Assembly (NCBI GenBank): GCA_029565415.1
Contig: JAKQOH010000179.1
Coordinates: forward strand, 1 to 32,430
Reading direction: 5' to 3'
DNA: 32,430 nucleotides
DNA from: Candidatus Rifleibacteriota bacterium
GTDB lineage: Bacteria; Riflebacteria; Ozemobacteria; Ozemobacterales; Ozemobacteraceae
A program made the translations under genes and the position numbers. The notes beneath the pieces were generated by a model, which was not told the DNA's origin, made no database searches, and worked only from the letters and a program-made list of their open reading frames with translations. Numbering within the stretch: the first letter of the stretch is position 1; every line of letters begins with the position of its first letter. Below are positions 9,224-17,705 of the stretch, piece by piece.

Positions 9224-9794
9224 ATTCAACCTCACCCGTCTCCGCGCCGTCGCGGAGGAGATCCTGCGCTTCGAAGACGCGCCGGAGAACGTCGAGCTGT
9301 CCATCGTCCTGTGCGACGACGACTTCATCCAGAAGCTGAACAACGATTACCTCGGCCGGAACCGGCCGACGGATGTCCTTTCGTTCCCGATCGACGACGA
9401 GGAGCTCGAGGCCGAGGTCCGGGCGATCGGCGACGTGGTCATCAGCATCGAGACGGCTCACCGCCAGGCCGCGAAACTCAGCCACTCGGTCGGGCTCGAA
9501 ACCGCCTTCCTGCTGATCCACGGCGTTCTCCACCTGATGGGCTACGATCACGACACCAGTTCGGACCAGCTTCGGATGCGCGATCGTGAGGCGGCGATCT
9601 GCCGCCATCTGTGCGATCGAAAACTGCTCAAGAGCCTCGAGAAGATCGGCCATTCGACGCTGATCGGCCGGACCGAACGGACCGCAGCCTCCCGGCCGTC
9701 ACCGCGCCGGGCTTCCGGCGCCGCCGGCCCGAAGCCGGCTGCCGAGCCCGCCCGGAAGACGAAGAAGACCGGAGGTCGGCACCTCGATGGATGA
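9186..9794 (+). CDS. ybeY: Endoribonuclease YbeY with a basic C-terminal extension
   Basis: Zinc-dependent single-strand endoribonuclease involved in 16S rRNA 3' maturation and ribosome quality control. The zinc motif HGVLHLMGYDHD gives ligands His112, His116 and His122; RPTDVLSFP (60-68) and IGDVVIS (81-87) are also family signatures. The start is set at ATG 9186 because AGGGAGG ends 5 nt before it; the frame is open further upstream but has no ribosome-binding site. It overlaps the 7TM-HD gene by 38 nt. The last ~45 of 202 residues are a Pro/Ala/Arg/Lys-rich tail not present in typical YbeY (about 150-165 aa); it may help RNA binding or be disordered. Confidence 0.94.
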   Translation: MEILISNRQKKTRFNLTRLRAVAEEILRFEDAPENVELSIVLCDDDFIQKLNNDYLGRNRPTDVLSFPIDDEELEAEVRAIGDVVISIETAHRQAAKLSHSVGLETAFLLIHGVLHLMGYDHDTSSDQLRMRDREAAICRHLCDRKLLKSLEKIGHSTLIGRTERTAASRPSPRRASGAAGPKPAAEPARKTKKTGGRHLDG

Positions 9795-11148
9795 CTCCGG
9801 CTCTGCGCTTCTGCCCGATCCCGGGTATGCGCTCGTTTTTCTGCTCCTGCTCTGCTGTTCCGCGTTCTTCTCGGCCACCGAGACGGCATTTTTCTCCCTT
9901 TCGCCCCTCCGGTTGAAAAAGCTCGAAGACGAGGGGGACGAGCGCGCCGGTGAAATCCTCGGCGTGCTGGCCGACAAACAGCGGCTGCTGATCACGCTGC
10001 TGCTGGGGAACACGTTCGTGAACGTCGCGGCAACCGCGATGGCGACGGCCTATCTCGTGCACACGCTGCCGGCCATCTCGTGGCTCGCCGCCTCCCCGCT
10101 CGGCGCGTCGCCCCAGATGTGCATTGCCGTGGCGACCGCCCTCATGACGATTCTGCTGCTGGTGTGCGGGGAAATCACGCCGAAAACGCTCGCCATCTTC
10201 AATGCCCAGCGGTATGCCCGCATCGCCGTCAAACCCCTGCGCCTCGTCATCTTCCTTCTGCGGCCCGTTACGACCTTGCTGGATGCCGCCCTGCATCGGA
10301 TCATCCCCTCCTACGCCGACTGGAACCGCAAACTCGGTTCGGCCACTTCGCTCGACCAGATCGACAGCTACTTTTCCCTGGGCGAAGAGGTCGGCATCAT
10401 CGAGCGCGACGAAAAGGAAATGATCAGCTCGGTGTTCGAGTTCGGCGAAACGCTCGTGCGCGAAGTCATGGTGCCGCGGCCCGACGTGATGGCGGTCCCC
10501 CTGACCATGCCGCTCGATGCCCTGCTGAAGTTCGTCCGTGACGACGGCCACTCGCGGTTCCCCGTCTACGACGGCTCGCTCGACAAGATCGTCGGCATCC
10601 TCTACGTCAAGGATCTGCTGATGCGATACGAGGAGCTGAAAGCCGGATACGACCTCTCGAAGCTGCTGCGGCCGGCCTGCTTCGTTCCCGAGACGAAGAA
10701 GCTGGACGACATGCTGCGCGAGTTCCAGAAGCGCAAGATGCACCTGGCTCTCGTCGTCGACGAATACGGCGGGATCTCCGGCCTCGTCACCATCGAAGAT
10801 CTGCTCGAGGAGATCGTCGGCGAGATCGTCGACGAGTATGATCAGGACGAACAGGCCCCGATCATCCGCCTCGAGCCTGATGTGTTCAGCGTCGATGCGC
10901 GGTATGGCATCGCGGATCTCGAGGCCGAGCTCGGACTCGAGCTCGAATACGAGGATTCCGAGACGGTCAGCGGCTACGTGCTGGAAAAACTGGGCCGCAT
11001 TCCGCGTCGCGACGAGAAGCTCGACGAGCCCGCCGCCTGCTTCCAGGTGACCGACCTGAAGGGAAACCGGATCCTGCGTCTGAAAGTGACGCGCAAGCAT
11101 CCCGAGCCTCCTGCTCCCGCCCCGGAACCCGAAGGACTGGCGGACTAG
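9787..11148 (+). CDS. DUF21/CBS-domain membrane protein, HlyC/CorC (CNNM) family, copy 1
   Basis: Four-domain CNNM/CorC-type protein; relatives act in magnesium or cobalt efflux, and some were annotated as hemolysins. The 453-aa product begins with a DUF21 transmembrane domain (about 14-190; [16 protein letters not shown] near the start, [23 protein letters not shown]). Next come a CBS pair (about 205-325; [49 protein letters not shown]) and a C-terminal CorC_HlyC domain. The gene overlaps ybeY by 8 nt. The next gene is a paralogue with the same layout. CorC-like genes next to ybeY-phoH are common. The transported ion is not determined. Confidence 0.92.
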   Translation: MDDSGSALLPDPGYALVFLLLLCCSAFFSATETAFFSLSPLRLKKLEDEGDERAGEILGVLADKQRLLITLLLGNTFVNVAATAMATAYLVHTLPAISWLAASPLGASPQMCIAVATALMTILLLVCGEITPKTLAIFNAQRYARIAVKPLRLVIFLLRPVTTLLDAALHRIIPSYADWNRKLGSATSLDQIDSYFSLGEEVGIIERDEKEMISSVFEFGETLVREVMVPRPDVMAVPLTMPLDALLKFVRDDGHSRFPVYDGSLDKIVGILYVKDLLMRYEELKAGYDLSKLLRPACFVPETKKLDDMLREFQKRKMHLALVVDEYGGISGLVTIEDLLEEIVGEIVDEYDQDEQAPIIRLEPDVFSVDARYGIADLEAELGLELEYEDSETVSGYVLEKLGRIPRRDEKLDEPAACFQVTDLKGNRILRLKVTRKHPEPPAPAPEPEGLAD

Positions 11149-11175
11149 CCGCCGGCCCGGGATCGAAGCGCCGTC

Positions 11176-12438
11176 ATGACCCTTTTCATCTCGCTCCTGC
11201 TCGTGGTGCTGTGCCTGTTTCTCGTCGGCGCGTTCGCCGGCATCGAAACAGGGTTCGTGAGCATCGATCAGGAGATGCTGCGGCACCAGGCCAACGAGCC
11301 GGGCGCCTTCGCCGAACGTTCGCTGGTGCGCATCCTGCGACAGCCCGAGCGGTTTCTCGCCCTGACCCTGATCGGCATCAACCTGACGATGGTGCTCGCC
11401 ACCTCGATCTGGACCGAGCTGCTGCACATCTACAGCCCGCTGCTGGTCACGGCGGGAACGGTTGCGATGTCGCTCGTGATCCTGATCTTTTGTGAAATGC
11501 TGCCCAAGATGGTGTTTGCCGCGAAGCCCCTCGACATGTCGAAACGCTGTCTCTGGCTGGTCGAGTGGTCGGAGTGGCTGTTGCGGCTGCCCATCCTTGC
11601 CGTGACATGGTTCACCCGGGGGATCATGAACCTGCTCGGCCTCGGCTCGACGAGGCGGCGGAACATCTCGCGTGATGAGCTGCTGATCCTGCTCAGCCAG
11701 GGGGCGAGTTCGGGCGTGCTGCGGGAGAAGCCGACCCGCATGGCGCGCGGCATCATAGGCCTGAAAAGCCTCCGACTCAGCGATATCATGATTCCCCGGC
11801 CCCGGATCACGGCCCTCGAGGTGAACCTTCCGCTCTCCCGGGCCCGCAGGCTCGTGATGGAAGGGGGATACTCGCGGGTGCCGGTGTATGAGGGAAAGAT
11901 CGACCAGATCGTGGGGATGCTGTATTTCAAGGATCTGTATCTGAGGCCCGAGGAGCCGGCGACGTTGCGCGAGATTCTCTCCCCGCCCGTCTTCGTCCCC
12001 GAGTCCAGGAACGCGTTCGAGCAGCTCCAGGAGATGCGCCGCGAGAACTACCACACGGTGATCGTGCTCGACGAGTTCGGCTCGCTGTCGGGGCTGGTGA
12101 CCCTCGAGGATCTGCTCGAGGAGGTGTTCGGGGAGATCCAGGACGAGCTTGATGAGCCGATCACGAGTGTCAAAGCCCATGCCGACGGTACATTCACGGC
12201 AGCTGCCGATATGAGCCTGACGGACTTCTGCCGCGAGACGGGAATTTCGTTTACCGAGACGGAAGGCGCCTCGACCGTCAACGGGCTGATCCAGGCCTTC
12301 ACCGGCCGGATTCCCCAGACGGGCGACGCGTGCGAGATAGAGGGAATCCGGTTCGACATTCTGCAGGCCGATTCTCGGCGCGTCCAGAAGGTGCGCATCG
12401 AGTCGAAACGGACGCGCACGGAGAAGGAGGAGTCATGA
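11176..12438 (+). CDS. DUF21/CBS-domain membrane protein, HlyC/CorC (CNNM) family, copy 2
   Basis: Paralogue of the preceding gene with the same order. DUF21 membrane domain (about 5-160) carries GAFAGIETGFVSIDQE, TLIGINLTMVLATS and FCEMLPKMVFA. The CBS pair (about 190-310) carries LSDIMIPRPRITALE, YSRVPVYEGKIDQIVGMLY and TVIVLDEFGSLSGLVT. A CorC_HlyC-type C-terminal domain of about 100 residues follows. At 420 aa it is a little shorter than copy 1. Several membrane-domain residues differ (IETGF for ATETAF; LPK for TPK), so the two probably differ in ion or partner, or form a heterodimer. The gap to copy 1 is 27 nt; the stop overlaps the next gene as ATGA. Confidence 0.9.
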   Translation: MTLFISLLLVVLCLFLVGAFAGIETGFVSIDQEMLRHQANEPGAFAERSLVRILRQPERFLALTLIGINLTMVLATSIWTELLHIYSPLLVTAGTVAMSLVILIFCEMLPKMVFAAKPLDMSKRCLWLVEWSEWLLRLPILAVTWFTRGIMNLLGLGSTRRRNISRDELLILLSQGASSGVLREKPTRMARGIIGLKSLRLSDIMIPRPRITALEVNLPLSRARRLVMEGGYSRVPVYEGKIDQIVGMLYFKDLYLRPEEPATLREILSPPVFVPESRNAFEQLQEMRRENYHTVIVLDEFGSLSGLVTLEDLLEEVFGEIQDELDEPITSVKAHADGTFTAAADMSLTDFCRETGISFTETEGASTVNGLIQAFTGRIPQTGDACEIEGIRFDILQADSRRVQKVRIESKRTRTEKEES

Positions 12439-13142
12439 GCGGACGGCATCGTGACCGGCTTCGCGAGGGCGTGAAGCTCGTTCTCGACGGGCTGAAGGCC
12501 CTTCACGACATTCTGCGCAGCTACTTCATCACCGGCGTCATCCTCGTCGTTCCGGCATTCGTGACGCTGTTTATCATGTACCAGCTGTTCATGTTCGCCG
12601 ACGGCTTTCTCGGCGATGCGGTCAGCCAGGTGGTGGGAAGACGGATTCCTGGCTTCGGGGTGATCTCGACGGTTCTGCTGTTCGTGATCGCCGGCCGGGT
12701 GGCCCAGAACGTGATCGGAAAACAGGTGCTGAAGTGGGTCGACCGGTCTCTCGAGCAGGTGCCGGTCGTGCGTTCCCTGTATGTCGGGGTGAAGCAGGTT
12801 TCGGATGTCGTCCTCCAGCAGCATCGGGGCGAATTCAAGCGGGTGGTGCTTCTCGAGTATCCGAAAGAGGACAGTTGGGCGGTGGGCTTCGTCACCGGGG
12901 ATTTTCTGGTGGATGCCGTGCCGCCATTCGCGGAACAGCGTATGATATGTGTATTCGTGCCGACGACGCCGAACCCGACCTCGGGATTTCTGCTGATCGT
13001 CGACCGGTCGAAAATCAGGGAAGTGCAGATCAGCATCGAAGACGCCATGAAACTGGTCATCTCGGGCGGTCTCGTGAAGCCCTCCCAGCCGGTTGGGACA
13101 CCGGTCGGGAGCGAGGGCGAGGATTTCACGATCCCGCATTGA
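12435..13142 (+). CDS. DUF502 family membrane protein
   Basis: The 235-aa product belongs to the DUF502 family of small inner-membrane proteins, whose function is not established. Two hydrophobic segments are visible, at about 31-55 (YFITGVILVVPAFVTLFIMY) and 72-92. After them come the family blocks VDRSLEQVPVVRSLY, GVKQVSD, FVTGD and the TPNPTSGFLLIV motif. The start ATG at 12435 overlaps the preceding stop and is preceded by GAAGGAGGAG. The frame extends about 35 codons further upstream into the CBS gene, but without an equally good start. Function is unassigned. Confidence 0.88.
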   Translation: MSGRHRDRLREGVKLVLDGLKALHDILRSYFITGVILVVPAFVTLFIMYQLFMFADGFLGDAVSQVVGRRIPGFGVISTVLLFVIAGRVAQNVIGKQVLKWVDRSLEQVPVVRSLYVGVKQVSDVVLQQHRGEFKRVVLLEYPKEDSWAVGFVTGDFLVDAVPPFAEQRMICVFVPTTPNPTSGFLLIVDRSKIREVQISIEDAMKLVISGGLVKPSQPVGTPVGSEGEDFTIPH

Positions 13143-13163
13143 ACCATGAAGGAACGACGCCGT

Positions 13164-15062
13164 ATGACGAACAAGACGCAGAACTGGAAGCACATCGCAA
13201 AAGGCCTGGCCCTGGCCGTCCTCCTGTCGGTCGCGGGAGGCGGGACGCCTGCGCCCGCCATCGATGAGATCCGCAGCTATCTCGAGGTGCGTGATGCCGC
13301 GGCTGCCCTCAAGGCGGAGCTTCAGCGTGCCGTCTCGGGCGCGACGGACTCGGTTCTCCTCACCAACCCGCGGGGCGAGCAGGAAGTGAGTGAAATTTTT
13401 TCCTGGCTCGAAGGCCAGGCCGAACGGTTCCGAACCCAGAACACCCCGCTGTCGGTCTACTACAACGATCGCCTGTCCCGGATGCTCGAGGAGTGCCGGT
13501 CGTTGTATCCGCACTTCGTCAAGCGTCGCGCCCTCGGGGTACGTACCGAGGTCCGCCAGGTGCTGGTCCCGCCCCCGCCCGTGCAGCCAAGACCCGAGCC
13601 CGCAGCTCCGCAGCAACCGGAGCGCGAACTCGTCATTGCGCACACACCGGCACCGCGGCCGAAGCCGGCGGCGGCAGTGATGCCCGCCGTGTCCCGGCCG
13701 ACGTCAGAGATGCTTGCGCGACGCCGGGCGTTCTTCCATCCGATCGGTGTCCGCACCCTGGTTCCCTCGGTTCCGGTCCCGGCCGTCGTGCCGCCTTCCC
13801 GGCCGGCCCCCCAGGTGCCGGTGATTCCTCCGGCTGCCCCCGTCGTGGCCGCGCCAGTGCCTGTTTCTCCCGTCGCCCCTGTCACGGCACCGGCTCCGGC
13901 AACCATTGCCGTAATGATGCCGCCCGTCGCTTCGGCCGTGGTTGTGGCTCCGGTGCCGCCTGTTCAGCCGGCTCCGGCCTCCTTCCCGGCGCTGCCGGCC
14001 CCCGTGGCCCAGGCTCCCGCGGCCTTCACACCGCTCGAACCCTGGTCCGGGGAAGACCCCCAGATCCGGCAGACGGCCGGGATGCGCCCCCTGGCGATCA
14101 TGATCGAGAACCACAATCAGGCGCGGCCGCAGACCGGCATGCACGAGGCCGAACTGGTCTACGAGATTCCCGTCGAGGGCGGCATCACCCGGTTCATGGC
14201 GCTGTATTATCACGTTCCGGCCGCGGTGGGCCCCGTGCGCAGCTGTCGTGAGTATTTCGTCGACCGTGCCCTCGAGGTGAACGCCCTCTACGTGCACTGC
14301 GGCGGCAGCCCGAACGGCTATCGGTATATCGGGGAGCAGAAGGTGTTCGCGATCGACGAGATCAGCAATGGTACACCGTTTTTCCGGGACAATTCGCGCA
14401 AGGCCCCGCACAATCTCTACGCGAAACCCCAGAAGGTGATCGAGGTGATGAACCAGCGGCATCCGATGGAGCTGCCGTACCAGCGCCTGCCGCTGCTGTA
14501 CGGGCCGGCTCCGTCCGTGGGAACCATCCCCTGCCGGGGGATCGCGATCCGGTATCACGGAAATTATACTGCATCATATAAAATGAACGCCCGCACCGGC
14601 CGGTATGACCGGTATATGAACGGGACGCAGCAGGTCGACCGTGTGACGCTCCAGCCGGTGGCTCCCGGCACGGTTCTGCTCCAGCTCGCGAACATGCGGG
14701 TGATCGACGACAAGGGCCGCCAGGAGATCAGCTTCCTCGGCGAGGGCCGCGGCCTCGTGCTGTATGGCGGAACGGCCCGGCCGGTGACCTGGAAGAAGAC
14801 CGCCCCACGCGAGTTCACGCGGTTCTACGACGAGACGGGCAAACCGTTCGTCTTCTCGAACAAGAGCCCGGTCTGGGTGCAGGTGATCTCGCCGGCGAAC
14901 CGGGTCGCCTTCGATCCGCCGCTTCCCCAGACGATGGTCGCGTATCTGGGCCTCAATCCGCCGATCCCGGCCAAGCCGGCGAGCCAGGCTGCGAAAGCGT
15001 CTTCCAGAAAAGCTTCCAAGGCAACTCCCGCGGCTTCTGCAAGCCAGACCCGGAACCTGTGA
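13164..15062 (+). CDS. Exported DUF3048 (YerB-like) protein with a long Pro/Ala/Val-rich linker
   Basis: Predicted lipoprotein-like or periplasmic protein. An N-terminal signal peptide (hydrophobic GLALAVLLSVAG, then APA|IDE) is followed by a helical segment (about 20-130). A Pro/Ala/Val-rich linker of about 170 residues comes next, then a C-terminal DUF3048 domain beginning MRPLAIMIENHNQARPQTGM. That domain includes VYEIPVEGGITRFMALY, GPVRSCREYFVD and PFFRDNSRKAPHNLYA. DUF3048 proteins such as Bacillus YerB have no settled role. ATG 13164 is chosen because AAGGA lies 10 nt before it; ATG 13146 would add six residues. It lies between the DUF502 gene and era. Confidence 0.85.
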   Translation: MTNKTQNWKHIAKGLALAVLLSVAGGGTPAPAIDEIRSYLEVRDAAAALKAELQRAVSGATDSVLLTNPRGEQEVSEIFSWLEGQAERFRTQNTPLSVYYNDRLSRMLEECRSLYPHFVKRRALGVRTEVRQVLVPPPPVQPRPEPAAPQQPERELVIAHTPAPRPKPAAAVMPAVSRPTSEMLARRRAFFHPIGVRTLVPSVPVPAVVPPSRPAPQVPVIPPAAPVVAAPVPVSPVAPVTAPAPATIAVMMPPVASAVVVAPVPPVQPAPASFPALPAPVAQAPAAFTPLEPWSGEDPQIRQTAGMRPLAIMIENHNQARPQTGMHEAELVYEIPVEGGITRFMALYYHVPAAVGPVRSCREYFVDRALEVNALYVHCGGSPNGYRYIGEQKVFAIDEISNGTPFFRDNSRKAPHNLYAKPQKVIEVMNQRHPMELPYQRLPLLYGPAPSVGTIPCRGIAIRYHGNYTASYKMNARTGRYDRYMNGTQQVDRVTLQPVAPGTVLLQLANMRVIDDKGRQEISFLGEGRGLVLYGGTARPVTWKKTAPREFTRFYDETGKPFVFSNKSPVWVQVISPANRVAFDPPLPQTMVAYLGLNPPIPAKPASQAAKASSRKASKATPAASASQTRNL

Positions 15063-15082
15063 CCAGGGAGAGGAACCCAGGC

Positions 15083-15997
15083 ATGACCGAAGAAGGCATC
15101 AAAACGACATTCGGGGCCATCGGCGTCTTCGGCCGCGCGAATGCCGGCAAATCGACGCTGGTGAACGCGCTGGTCGGGGAAAAGGTCTCGATCGTCTCGA
15201 AACGTCCCCAGACCACCCGCCGCCGCATTCTCGGCATTCTGACGCGGGGGGAGGCCCAGATCGTCTTCTGCGACACGCCCGGCCTTCACGCGATCAAGAA
15301 CCGGCTCGACGCCTTCATGGCGCGCGAGATCGAGGCGACGGCCGAGGGGCTTCAGGGCGCCCTGTATCTCGTCGATCTGACGGATCCGCGCACCGAGGAG
15401 GACGAGGCACATCTGCGGGATCTCCAGAGCTGGCTTGGCCGTGAAACACCCCTGTTTCTGGTGCTGACGAAGATGGACAACCCCAAAAAAGCCGATCCGG
15501 CCAAGATCACCGAGGCATACGCGGGGCTGGCTTCCTTCGCCGGCGTGTTCCGGGTCTCGTCCGAACGGGGAACGGGGCTCGAGGAGCTTCAGAAAGCGGT
15601 TTTGGGGCTGCTCGTGCCGAGTCCGCACGCCTACGAGGCGGATTTATTTACCTCCCAGACAGAGCGGGAGATCGTCGAGGAGACGATCCGGGAAGTGATT
15701 CTCGAGACGTATTACCATGAGGTGCCGCACTCGGTGGCCGTTCTGGTCGAGCAGTTCACGGAGCGGCCGAACGGGAAGACCTTCATCGAGGCCCACCTGG
15801 TGATCGAGCGCGAGAGTCACCGCAAGATCCTGATCGGCCGCGAAGGATCGGGGCTGAAATCCGTCGGCTCGATTGCCCGGGAACGGTTGAACGGGATTCT
15901 CGGGCGTGATATCTATTTACAACTGTGGATCAAGGTTCGCCCGAACTGGCGGAAGCAGGATACCTGGGTGCGAAACCTCGGATACCGCGACCGGTGA
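15083..15997 (+). CDS. era: GTPase Era
   Basis: Essential GTPase that binds the 3' end of 16S rRNA and couples 30S maturation to growth. Motifs in the 304-aa product: P-loop GRANAGKS (17-24), the switch region with RPQTTRRRILG (41-51), DTPGLH (64-69) and TKMD (129-132) as G4. The C-terminal KH domain carries HKIL/IGREGSGLKS-type sequence (about 246-260). The ATG at 15083 has GGGAGAGG 9 nt upstream and gives the normal family length; an in-frame GTG at 15059 overlapping the previous stop would add eight residues. Linkage to phoH-ybeY is typical of Gram-positive and many other genomes. Confidence 0.97.
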   Translation: MTEEGIKTTFGAIGVFGRANAGKSTLVNALVGEKVSIVSKRPQTTRRRILGILTRGEAQIVFCDTPGLHAIKNRLDAFMAREIEATAEGLQGALYLVDLTDPRTEEDEAHLRDLQSWLGRETPLFLVLTKMDNPKKADPAKITEAYAGLASFAGVFRVSSERGTGLEELQKAVLGLLVPSPHAYEADLFTSQTEREIVEETIREVILETYYHEVPHSVAVLVEQFTERPNGKTFIEAHLVIERESHRKILIGREGSGLKSVGSIARERLNGILGRDIYLQLWIKVRPNWRKQDTWVRNLGYRDR

Positions 15998-16000
15998 GCG

Positions 16001-16016
16001 CCGGCATGCGTGCCGG
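16001..16016 (+). other. Hairpin in the era / HEAT-protein gap
   Basis: CCGGCA (16001-16006) and TGCCGG (16011-16016) form a 6-bp stem with a TGCG loop, 4 nt after the era stop. No T-run follows, so it is not a clear intrinsic terminator. It may protect the upstream message or mark an operon boundary. Confidence 0.4.
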
Positions 16017-16043
16017 GCTGACTACGAGAGTTGAGGAGCACTG

Positions 16044-17702
16044 ATGAATTCGATCCTGATGGTTGTCGTTGCCGTCATCGTCATCCTGCTGGTATTCGTC
16101 ATGTTTTCCCTCGACGACCAGGAAGAACTGCCGTCCGATGAGGGAGAGACCCGGTCCGAGCCGGCCTCCGCCGCGCCGGTGAGCACCGCTGAGGCACAAC
16201 CGGCCGAGCCGCGCGGTACCCGGAACGAACCACCGCCTGCCACCGCGATTCCGGCGGGTTCCCAGGCCCCGGCGGCGCGGCCTGCTCCCGCTGCACCGGT
16301 TCCCGCCGCCAGGCCCCCCGCTCCGGACTTCGTGGAAACCGGTTCGGAACAGGATCTTCAGTATCGGCTGCTGCTCGACGAACAAGTGCCGCCGCCGACC
16401 GATGTGGTGATGAAACAGGGCGTCGCTGTCGTCGTCCAGATCCGCTTCCCGGAAGAATTCCAGGCGGGCCAGGGGACGTTGGCCGAGGCACTGGCCGCTG
16501 CCGAAGCGATTCTCGCCCCGGAAAAGGCGCCGTTCCCCTTCAGCGTGTATCTGACCCGCCAGTTCGATCAGCTCTGGCTGTTCGGCATTGACGAGGAACG
16601 CGACGACCCGATTTTCGAGGCCATCGTCTGCGCGTTCGATGCGATGCGCCGGTTCAAGAAGGCGCTCGAGTCGCAGCCGGTGCTGCATGAGAAGCGGGCG
16701 CGCCTCGCCGTGGGGATCTCGAGCGGCATGATCGGCCGGATCAAACGGGGGCCGCTGGGCCCCATCGCCCATGCCGGCAAGGCCGTGTATGTCGCGGAAA
16801 CCCTTTCCGAAGCGGCCGGGGACTTCATGGTGTATGTCGACGAGGATATCCACCGGCTTTCGCTGCCGCTGTTCGATTTCCGCGAATGGAAACCGATCAA
16901 GCTTCGCTCGCCGCTGCCGCCCATGCCATTCTTCGAGGTCATGGGCTGGAACAAGAAGGAAGAGATGTTCGCCTTCGCGACTCACAAAGAGGCGCATGCC
17001 CGGCGCGCCGTCGCCGTCGCGTTCCGGTATCTCGAGCTCGACGATCTGGGGCCGCTGCTGAGCCTGCTGAGCGATCCCGACGAGAAGGTCGCCCTCGAAG
17101 CCCTCTCGACCGTCGCCGAGATCGGGGATGCCCGGGCTCTGGGCATGCTCAAGAAGATTCTGCCCGAATCGAAGAGCCCGGTGATCCGCAGCGCCGTTCT
17201 CAAAGCGTTTGGCGGCATCGGCAGCCAGGAGGTCATTCCTCTGCTCAAGGCCTCGATGATGGATGCCCACTGGATGGTGCGGTATCAGGCCGTGCTTTCG
17301 ATGGCCCGCATTTCCGGCACCGACTGCCTCAAGCATGCCGAAGAGCTTGCCAGCGACGATGATGGCGCCGTGCGGGCCGCCTGCCACCAGGTGCGGTTCC
17401 AGGAGACGCAGAACCCGGGCGATCTGACGGCTCTGAACGAGCTGCTGACCGACCTTTCGGTCCGCGCCCGCAAAGCCGCGGCCGAAGCCCTGATCAAGAT
17501 CGGTACCCGGGAAGCGCTCGGCATGATCGCCCGCACCTTCCATGACCAGGAGATCGAGATGTGCCGCCATATCCTGCGTCTGCTCACGGAGTGCCGCTCC
17601 CAGACGCTGTATCAGACGTTCCTCACCCTGTTCCAGCGCTCGGACGAAAAGCTGCGGCCCGAAATCGTGGCGGCCGTCCGGCGCGCCCGGTTGGTGGGTT
17701 GA
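16044..17702 (+). CDS. Membrane-anchored protein with degenerate nucleotidyl-cyclase-like domain and HEAT repeats
   Basis: The 552-aa product has one N-terminal membrane helix (about 4-21), an acidic then Pro/Ala-rich linker (22-100), a globular domain (about 105-303) and HEAT-like repeats (about 315-545; for example DEKVALEALSTVAEIGD and KSPVIRSAVLKAFGGIG). The globular domain resembles a class III adenylate/guanylate cyclase. VAVVVQIRF (127-135) matches the first beta strand, where the metal-binding Asp appears replaced by Gln. FDQLWLFG (174-181) sits at the second-Asp strand, and LAVGISSGMIGRIKRGPLG with AHAGKAVYVAETLSEAA (221-258) matches the G-hairpin and the VNLAARL region. It is probably a catalytically dead sensory or binding domain. 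The next gene, 3 nt downstream, is a sigma-54 activator. The cyclase assignment is inference; the HEAT repeats are clearer. Confidence 0.72.
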   Translation: MNSILMVVVAVIVILLVFVMFSLDDQEELPSDEGETRSEPASAAPVSTAEAQPAEPRGTRNEPPPATAIPAGSQAPAARPAPAAPVPAARPPAPDFVETGSEQDLQYRLLLDEQVPPPTDVVMKQGVAVVVQIRFPEEFQAGQGTLAEALAAAEAILAPEKAPFPFSVYLTRQFDQLWLFGIDEERDDPIFEAIVCAFDAMRRFKKALESQPVLHEKRARLAVGISSGMIGRIKRGPLGPIAHAGKAVYVAETLSEAAGDFMVYVDEDIHRLSLPLFDFREWKPIKLRSPLPPMPFFEVMGWNKKEEMFAFATHKEAHARRAVAVAFRYLELDDLGPLLSLLSDPDEKVALEALSTVAEIGDARALGMLKKILPESKSPVIRSAVLKAFGGIGSQEVIPLLKASMMDAHWMVRYQAVLSMARISGTDCLKHAEELASDDDGAVRAACHQVRFQETQNPGDLTALNELLTDLSVRARKAAAEALIKIGTREALGMIARTFHDQEIEMCRHILRLLTECRSQTLYQTFLTLFQRSDEKLRPEIVAAVRRARLVG

Positions 17703-17705
17703 GCC

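Noticed and set aside
9628..12180. Minus-strand open frame of 850 codons
   Set aside because: Antisense shadow of the two DUF21/CBS genes and the ybeY tail; low-complexity His/Gln/Glu/Arg composition and no domain.
13500..14030. Pro/Ala/Val repeat region as a possible tandem DNA repeat
   Set aside because: It is low-complexity protein-coding sequence without a fixed repeat unit or period at the DNA level.
14563..14590. Promoter-like AATTATACT / CATATAAAAT inside the DUF3048 gene
   Set aside because: No matching -35 at a usable distance and no gene start nearby; kept only as one of the AT-rich islets.
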